A stretch of 64,000 nucleotides of DNA, from positions 652,570,920-652,634,919 of the forward strand of contig NC_081405.1 in assembly GCF_030272615.1 (NCBI RefSeq), written 5' to 3'. Source of the stretch: Cryptomeria japonica. Its lineage: Eukaryota > Streptophyta > Pinopsida > Cupressales > Cupressaceae. Shown piece after piece: positions 58,301 through 64,000 of this stretch. The position numbers were made by a program, and so were the translations under genes. Numbering within the stretch: position 1 is the stretch's first letter; the number at the start of each line of letters is the position of its first letter. The notes beneath the pieces are model-generated. The model did no database searches. It worked only from the letters and a program-made list of their open reading frames with translations, and was not told the origin of the DNA.

Positions 58301-59260
58301 TAACACTAGATTCACTTTTGGGTCTAGCACTTACCTCCACATTTGGTTGTTCTTTTTTTTTTAGGGAGATGGCTACGAAGCTATGTCTATCTACCTTGCC
58401 ATCATTAAATCTAGCATCCTTGGGCTTATACTATTGTCTTTCATTGTCCCTACTCTTCAAACAAAATTTCTTCATATGATTCTCACCTCCACAATACCTG
58501 CAAATAATGGGTTTTCTTCCCACTTTCTTTTATGCACCATCATTTCTAGAAAAGCTATTAGAACCATCATTATTTTGAGATTTATTACTTTTCCAATTCT
58601 TATTTCCATCAACATTTCTATAAAGTGATTTTCCCTTAGCTACATATGCATGATTCTTCTTAATATAACTTTCTTAAACAAGTTGATCTTCTTCATCTAA
58701 AATTGACTTGCAAAATTGATCAAAAGTTTATTGGGGTCATTCGGATTTAATTGAATACCTCTTTTCCTTGATTCTTTAAATACCTTGTATGGTTGGGGAA
58801 GCTTACTTTCAACCATTGCAATCAACTGAAAATCTTTTTTTGCATATTCAGAACCTATTTTCCTCAGTTGAGCATTTAAAATTTCAACTTCATTAAAGTA
58901 ATCACTTATTTTTTCAAAATCAACAGGGTCCAAGTTCAGTAATTTTTCTTCTATCGTAAACATACTAGCAATATGTGTATCTTTATAATCTTTTTCTAAG
59001 TTTTCCCACAACTTTATTGGATCATCAATATCAACAAATCTTCTATTAAGATTACGGCTCAAGGATTTACTAATGAAACCTCTAGCTTGCTCCAACTTGC
59101 ACCTCCATAGCTCCTTTTCTTTTTCAGATTGAGGTTCTCCAATTTCTTTGTTCACTATCCTCCACAAAGCTTTTTCTCTTAAAACATTCTTGACTACAAT
59201 CTTCCAATCTGCAAAACCACTTCCATCAAAGATAGGCAAAACTTCATTTGAAAAGCCCAT
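58301..59260 (-). pseudogene. Element 4 gag
   Basis: A 187-codon open frame from ATG at 59260 (MGFSNEVLPIFDGSGFADWK) has the UBN2-type Copia gag core. It ends at TGA 58697-58699. The frame goes on leftward with a CCHC zinc knuckle CRYCGGENHMKKFC near 58510-58465, interrupted by TAA and TAG codons. Gag of this small-LTR element lacks the long coiled-coil spacer seen in element 1, so it is a different Copia lineage. Confidence 0.82.
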
Positions 59261-59344
59261 GTTAGCAGAAAGGATTAGTTTTCAAAGAAATATCAATTTA
59301 ACAATAGTTCAGCCCTGTTAAATAAATTCTAAATCAGTTCTCTA

Positions 59345-59356
59345 GCTCTGATACCA
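59345..59356 (-). other. Element 4 primer-binding site
   Basis: TGGTATCAGAGC on the minus strand adjoins the 5' LTR without a gap and is an exact match to the initiator tRNA-Met complement. Confidence 0.92.
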
Positions 59357-59642
59357 TGTAAAAAATAGACCCAAAATATAACTATAAACTGAAATATCAA
59401 CAGTGAACAAGGCTAAACAAGGCACTAGTAAAAGAAAAATGACTAAAATATAACGATCTAGTTTTTATTTATTCAATCCAACAACATACAACCACAATAC
59501 ATTGCGTGTCACATTACATTATACAACTTCATATTTATAACTGAACTTGAAAGGTTATAGAATTCTAAAATCAGAAAGTTCTCTTTCCTAAACAGCTTCT
59601 AGCTATTTCTGATTTTTATCTAGACAATCTTATACCTTAACA
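59357..59642 (-). repeat. Element 4 5' LTR
   Basis: On the plus strand it runs from TGTAAAAAATAGACCC to TACCTTAACA, 286 bp. It matches 48475-48792 with substitutions and a shorter 'ttctag' section. Confidence 0.88.
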
Positions 59643-59709
59643 ATCGGATCCTGTCTAAATTACAGAACGATGATCATTATTGAACTGAAGTAAACGCCTG
59701 CACATTGCA

Positions 59710-59715
59710 TTTATT
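59710..59715 (-). terminator. Poly(A) signal of the glyoxal oxidase-like gene
   Basis: AATAAA on the minus strand lies 120 bases past the stop codon and about 70 bases before the element 4 LTR, so the insertion just spared the 3' UTR. Confidence 0.55.
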
Positions 59716-59834
59716 CAAATAATTTTGAACTTAAATGAGTTGCAAGAATATAGGTACTCTAATCTGAATTTGTGCTCCAAATGCATTAGGCCTTGCCGGG
59801 AACATCGCCTTGACGAAGATACGAGACGGACATT

Positions 59835-61463
59835 TTAATTGACGAAGCGAATCCATTCGGCCTTGCTGGGAACATCGCCATTGACGACACTAACCATGTA
59901 GTACCCGGAAGGCGCCGCCACTGGGCTTGGCGGCGCCGTCAAAGTGGCGGCATAAGAGTAACGCGAAACAGAAATGGAGGCTCTGAGCGACAGCATTCGC
60001 TGATTCATCGAGAACGAGTGCGTAGTGAAGGGCGGAGCGTAGGCGTGGAAGAGGAAGGCGGAGGATTTGGGTTGTACTGGGAGAGAGAAACCAACGGTGA
60101 ATTTGGACCCGAATCTGATCGTCCGTGCAGAAATAGAATGTATGGTCGGTCTCTTTGAATCGTAATATGGGTCGAGGTAATAAGGAATGTAAGCCTCGAC
60201 TCGCAGCTCTGTGCTGAACGGCACGTCGGTGAAGTGGTAGCCATAGTTGGGGTTGCTTCCGGCGACCAATACGCGTCCGTCGGGAAGAACACTTGCAGTC
60301 GAATGATACATTCGAGGAATCCTCGAGGGCGCGAGGACTTTAAATCTCTTTCCCACGGGCTCAGTTGATTTGTACAGAAACGGGCTCAGAACAGGGGATC
60401 TAGCGTTCTGATAGCCTGCGCTTCCTAATTGGGCACCATTTATTAATATAATATCCCCTGTAAGAAGAATTAGCATGTCGCTCAGAATCCTCCGACCCGG
60501 CATCTTCTCCATTTGCCAGACGGGGTCTGGCGACGTGATTTCTAATCTCCCACAGGTCTTGAACACAACCTTAAATTTCTGCATCATGGCGGCTGTGAAG
60601 GTTCCTCTGGGTGCTCCTCCGCAGATGAGGATTTCCATTCTGTGGAAATTGTCGGCGGCGCTGAGAGGCAGCATGACGGAAGACCCAGTGCTCGGGTAGT
60701 TCCGGGATCCACCGTGAGGCATTCTGGGGAAAGTTCTGAGCACCCGGTGGTTTTTGTAGTCGAGAAGAATGGAGTACCTGCGCGCGAAGATGAAGAGATT
60801 GCCGTCGGAAGAGAGATGGAGAAAGGGATACAAATTGTTCTCCTCTATGTCCATGGTCTGTGCTAAAAAAGGAAGGCTGAACACGCCTTCACCCTCTGCA
60901 CGCTTCGGGATGAACTCATAATTGAACTGACCGCGCCCTCCGACGACCATGACCCTATCGTCTGGTAAGATCTGACTGGAAGCATACCACCTGGGTGCCG
61001 CCAAATGTGCTGCCGATTCGAGCCAGTTGCATGTGGAGTCGTAGCATGGCGTGAAATAGCGAGTGATGTTCTCGCCGTCGTGACTTCCGCCCAGCTGAAC
61101 GAGCCTGCCATTGCTGGTGAAGGCACCGGAAGAGCACCAGGTGTCGGTGACGACGTGCAGAGGTCTGACTCGATTGCTGGCGATGTCGTACTCCACAGAG
61201 TGCGCCCAACAGTCTTGATTTGCTGGGAGTGACCGGCTGTTGCATGGCGGGTCGGTTCTCTGGATCTGCGACGGCCCCGCGAACGTCTGGTCGAAGATGA
61301 GCACTTTGTTGGTGTGTAACACCACCATATGCATGGCTGAAACTCCTGCGTTTTCCAAGAGCAGCTCCCATTTTCCTTTGTACATTGGGTCCCCTCGAGC
61401 GAGCAGAGAACACAGTAGTATTACCAGGACTTGAATCAATCTTGATTTATCTGAGCTTCCCAT
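59835..61463 (-). CDS. Glyoxal oxidase-like (aldehyde oxidase GLOX) copper-radical oxidase
   Basis: An intact, intronless frame encodes 542 residues from the chosen Met (558 from an upstream Met at 61511). GLOX-type enzymes oxidise small aldehydes such as glyoxal, reducing O2 to H2O2 in the apoplast, and are linked in plants to cell-wall and pollen/tapetum functions. The glyoxal oxidase N-terminal domain is followed by the C-terminal DUF1929-type domain. Numbered from the upstream Met, expected ligands are all present: Cys126 (DTWCSSGAF) and Tyr176 (RWYASS) for the Cys-Tyr cofactor, Tyr402-His403 (RMYHSTASVLPDGRVLVAGS) and His498 (TTHSFSMNQR). A signal peptide (about residues 17-40, ending LARGD) starts cleanly at the second Met. 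A TATA-like box at 61530-61534 would put transcription start near 61500, downstream of the first ATG, so I chose the second. Codon use is GC-richer than in the surrounding transposons. The family identity is clear; the substrate is inferred. Confidence 0.93.
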   Translation of the reverse strand: MGSSDKSRLIQVLVILLCSLLARGDPMYKGKWELLLENAGVSAMHMVVLHTNKVLIFDQTFAGPSQIQRTDPPCNSRSLPANQDCWAHSVEYDIASNRVRPLHVVTDTWCSSGAFTSNGRLVQLGGSHDGENITRYFTPCYDSTCNWLESAAHLAAPRWYASSQILPDDRVMVVGGRGQFNYEFIPKRAEGEGVFSLPFLAQTMDIEENNLYPFLHLSSDGNLFIFARRYSILLDYKNHRVLRTFPRMPHGGSRNYPSTGSSVMLPLSAADNFHRMEILICGGAPRGTFTAAMMQKFKVVFKTCGRLEITSPDPVWQMEKMPGRRILSDMLILLTGDIILINGAQLGSAGYQNARSPVLSPFLYKSTEPVGKRFKVLAPSRIPRMYHSTASVLPDGRVLVAGSNPNYGYHFTDVPFSTELRVEAYIPYYLDPYYDSKRPTIHSISARTIRFGSKFTVGFSLPVQPKSSAFLFHAYAPPFTTHSFSMNQRMLSLRASISVSRYSYAATLTAPPSPVAAPSGYYMVSVVNGDVPSKAEWIRFVN

Positions 61464-61529
61464 TTGCTTATCTCTATTTCTCCTGCTCTGGTTTTTATCT
61501 GATCTTCCCATTGCAGTGCAGGGCCATAG

Positions 61530-61534
61530 TTATA
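61530..61534 (-). promoter_or_regulatory. TATA-like box of the glyoxal oxidase-like gene
   Basis: CTATAACTATGG on the minus strand lies 67 bases upstream of the chosen ATG and 19 bases upstream of the alternative ATG. Confidence 0.5.
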
Positions 61535-61569
61535 GAAGGGATGGCAGTCCCCAATGGAGGAGCCGTACT

Positions 61570-62270
61570 CTGACAGATTACATCATCCAGTTGGAGCTTG
61601 GAAGAAGGATGGAGATCCATTCGTGCACGTTGTGTGTGATTTTGATGTCAGAATTCATTTGTTTTTGTTTTTGTCATATTTGATGTTTGGTAACATATTA
61701 AGTCTAGAGAATGTTAATCAATTTTTAGTGTTCAACATTTTTAAGTCTAGAAGTGTATTTTTAGTGTGAGCACACATCTTAAGCAATATATGAAACCTAG
61801 AAAATGTCACTCAACTCTGAATGTTCAACATTTTTAAGCCTACAAAATATGTGAGATTTAAGCAGTTCCTGAAAACGTGTTCAGTGACTTATCTTTTCTT
61901 CTGGTTTACTCTCAGAATTTTCTTAGATAAAAACAAAGATAATTCCATTGAATTATCATTTCTTCTGGCTTACTCTCAGAAGTTTCTGAGATAAAAACAA
62001 AGATGGATTCCCTTGAATTAGACAATTTATGGGCCACGCGTCAATTTATAACAGTGCGGATGGACTAAAGTTAAGAATCGTGAAGACAGCAGACTTAGAG
62101 CGTCTCCAAAATTGGGTGTATAGGCGGTTTAGATCCATTCCAAGCAAATCTACACGGTCCCTACACCAGTTATTTCAGTCACTTATTAAATATCAACGTT
62201 ATATTTACCAGTCTTGGAAATAACGGAGGGAACAACTATCAGTCTCGAAGCATTATGTGACGTTCCACAT
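61570..62270. other. Upstream spacer of the glyoxal oxidase-like gene
   Basis: AT-rich with no gene recognised. Diverged copies of an 'aagtctaga..gttcaacattttt' phrase occur near 61700 and 61800. A roughly 64-bp two-copy repeat (TTCTTCTGGTTTACTCTCAG type, followed by GATAAAAACAAAGAT) spans about 61896-62020. Confidence 0.5.
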
Positions 62271-62460
62271 GGGCTGTCTGGCCGTCTGTTTCAGAATTCA
62301 AAAGTTCAATTTGATATGGGAAGGGCCAGGACAAACATTTATACCCATTTGGATTGGATAGTAAGGGGCTGTCTGGCCGTCTGTTTCAGAATTCAAAAGT
62401 TCAATTTGATATGGGAAAGTCCAGGACAAACATTTATACCCATTTGGATTGGATAGTAAG
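62271..62460 (+). repeat. Perfectly phased 95-bp tandem duplication
   Basis: Two units start GGGCTGTCTGGCCGTCTG at 62271 and 62366. They differ at only two or three bases (GGGAAGGGCC against GGGAAAGTCC), so the duplication is recent compared with neighbouring repeats. Confidence 0.9.
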
Positions 62461-62614
62461 GTTTAATGGTTTATAGAGAAACGATTTTGTGTAAAAAATA
62501 AAATTAGATATGTATTTAGAAGATTGTTTTTAAAAAGAATTGTATAGGTTTTTGCATCTATATTTTAGATTACATTCTTTTTTTTTTAATAATCTATTTG
62601 TAAAACAGAGGTTT

Positions 62615-63000
62615 ACTATTGAGAGGAGGGTGATTCAGCAGTAAATAAAACTTCTACTTTTGAAAGATTCAAAGCTTATAAACTTAATTCTGAAATGAAA
62701 GCATCAAATTGAAATCTAAAAGATACACATACATGAAGAAACCAATGCACAAGATTCACCTGGAAACCAGGTTAACCACGCTGAAAACACTGATAGGATC
62801 TACTGTCCTAATCCAGCCTCACAGTTAAATCAATTACAATCTTTAAGAATACCAACCGTAAGGAATCACCAAACCCCTATCTTAAGAACACCAACTCTTT
62901 TGAACATACAACTTCAACAGTCTAAGCATCCACTCAGTATCCTTAGGCACCAACCTTAAGGATCTTACAAATGAAATATAACTTAACTCAATTTGTTTTC
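62615..63000 (-). mobile_element. Degraded Copia-type LTR 3' end (minus strand)
   Basis: GAGAGGAGGGTGATTCAGCAG is a degraded reverse complement of the poly-C block. CCTAATCCAGCCTCACAGTT and repeated 'caccaac..taagga' phrases mirror 'gaggctggatt' and 'ccttaggttggtgc' in the element 1 LTR. No coding region is linked to it here. Confidence 0.6.
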
Positions 63001-63419
63001 AAGGAATATACATATAGATGTTATAAACAGAAGTAACTTAAACTAATCCAATTATAACATTCTGTAACCAGATTATCTTCGGTATTTATTGGTATTCTTC
63101 AGCAACCTGTTCAATTAAACTCAAAACAACCATCACCAATATAAATAAATATCACTTTTAATTCTGAGTTTACAAAATTTGAAATCAGTAATCGAACAGT
63201 TTTCAAAAACACTTCAAATAACTTCAAATTTGTTGTGCAGAACGATCTCACCATAGCTGTAGTGATCCTTCGTTGTTTATTTTAATTCTCCAGTTTCTCA
63301 AAGAATGATTACTACATAGATTAATATAATAATCGTATCAATTAAAATAAATATGAATAAATTTGAATGTTGTGCAAACTAAAAACTCAACTAAAAGAGT
63401 TGATGCATCACAATAAAAA

Positions 63420-64000
63420 AACTACTCAATTATTCTCTTAAGAAAAATTAGTACTTCAAATTCATTTAGCTGATATATCCGGTTTATTTTAATATAAAAT
63501 ATATACAACACATTTTAATGAGTTGAGGGATCACAATCACAAAGATCCTCAATTGTTCTTTTAAGAAAAATTACTACTTCAAATTCATTCAAGTTGATAA
63601 ATTAGATTTATTTTAATGTAAAATATGTACAACACATCTTAAAGAGTAGACAGATCACAACCAAAAAGCTTCTCAATTGTTTTTTCAAAGAAGTACTTCA
63701 AATCCATGTAGGTAATCTTTTGATTACTACATAGACTATGACAAACCCATACCAACTACAATAAATATGAATAAATTTGAATGTTGTGAAAAATAAAAAC
63801 TCAACTAAAAGAGTTGACAGAATAACTACCTAATTGTTATTTTAAGAAAATCTAGTATTTCAAATTCATTTAGTTGATAAACTTGGTTTATATTAATATA
63901 GAGTATGTACAACATGCTTTAAAGAGTTGACGGATCACAATTACAAAACTCTTCAATTGTTCTTTTCAGAAAAATTAGTTCTTCAAATTCATTCAGTTGA
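63420..64000. repeat. Diverged tandem repeats, period about 123 bp
   Basis: Units beginning with a 'caattgttctttt(a)agaaaaattagtacttcaaattcatt' consensus start near 63428, 63550, 63672, 63832 and 63955. Each continues through 'gttgata..tttattttaatataaaatatgtacaacac' and 'agagttgacagatcaca'. The third unit is shortened and followed by extra sequence resembling 63300-63360. The array runs to the window end. Confidence 0.75.

Larger units (their letters stand above)
48475..59642 (-). mobile_element. Copia LTR retrotransposon, element 4 (split by copy 2 insertion)
   Basis: LTRs of 318 bp (48475-48792, 3') and 286 bp (59357-59642, 5') bracket a minus-strand gag-pol with primer site and purine tract. 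The interior is interrupted between about 48990 and 55440 by the large-ORF unit copy 2. RNase H sequence ends on one side and resumes on the other. The flanks AATCA and ATCGG do not match, so the target duplication is not recognisable. The 5' LTR lies about 190 bp beyond the stop codon of the glyoxal oxidase-like gene. Confidence 0.88.

Noticed and set aside
9626-59356. TGGTATCAGAGC words as tRNA genes
   Set aside because: They are 12-base primer-binding sites next to LTRs; no cloverleaf surrounds them.
60005-61413. Several ORFs on both strands over the glyoxal oxidase-like gene
   Set aside because: They are other-frame readings of a GC-rich coding sequence; none carries a recognisable domain.

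Overview
This is a stretch of plant nuclear DNA, most likely from a gymnosperm such as a conifer. It is AT-rich, almost all of it is LTR retrotransposons nested in one another, and it holds one clearly intact host gene and one decayed host-gene fragment. The taxon is an inference from repeat load and element style; nothing here fixes a species.

Layout. 1-5022 (minus): a decayed ~1,000-codon ORF of unknown function (copy 1) with a 1.7 kb GC-richer 5' flank full of short hairpins. 5023-6606 (plus): a Ty3/Gypsy gag-protease fragment. 6651-31740: a minus-strand Copia element (M) broken by three plus-strand insertions: Copia element 1 (7934-16918), a gag-plus-novel-ORF LTR element B (17018-23885), and Copia element 2 (23987-31527, TSD GCATT). 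31860-37835: Copia element 3, lacking its 5' LTR. 37836-43256: the right part of element C, a relative of B, carrying a solo LTR (TSD GATAC) and a short LTR element D (TSD AGATT). 43257-48474: old unique-looking DNA with a Gypsy gag relic and an eIF4A-III-like helicase fragment, both minus. 48475-59642: minus-strand Copia element 4, whose RNase H region is split by copy 2 of the large-ORF unit (48990 to about 55440). 59835-61463 (minus): an intact, intronless glyoxal-oxidase-type gene. 61464-64000: spacer, tandem repeats and a degraded LTR end.

Functional reading. The glyoxal oxidase-like gene is the only gene I would call functional: all five expected copper-radical ligands are present, with a signal peptide, a TATA-like box and a poly(A) signal. 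The Copia elements carry recognisable gag, protease, integrase, RT and RNase H with stops or frameshifts. Element 2 looks least damaged.

The most unusual material is two groups of large unknown ORFs. Copies 1 and 2 have no visible LTRs but share a 5' region built from hairpins of constant ~51-nt length. B and C sit inside Copia-type LTR elements at the place normally held by pol. I do not recognise either protein. All boundaries and homologies were read by eye.
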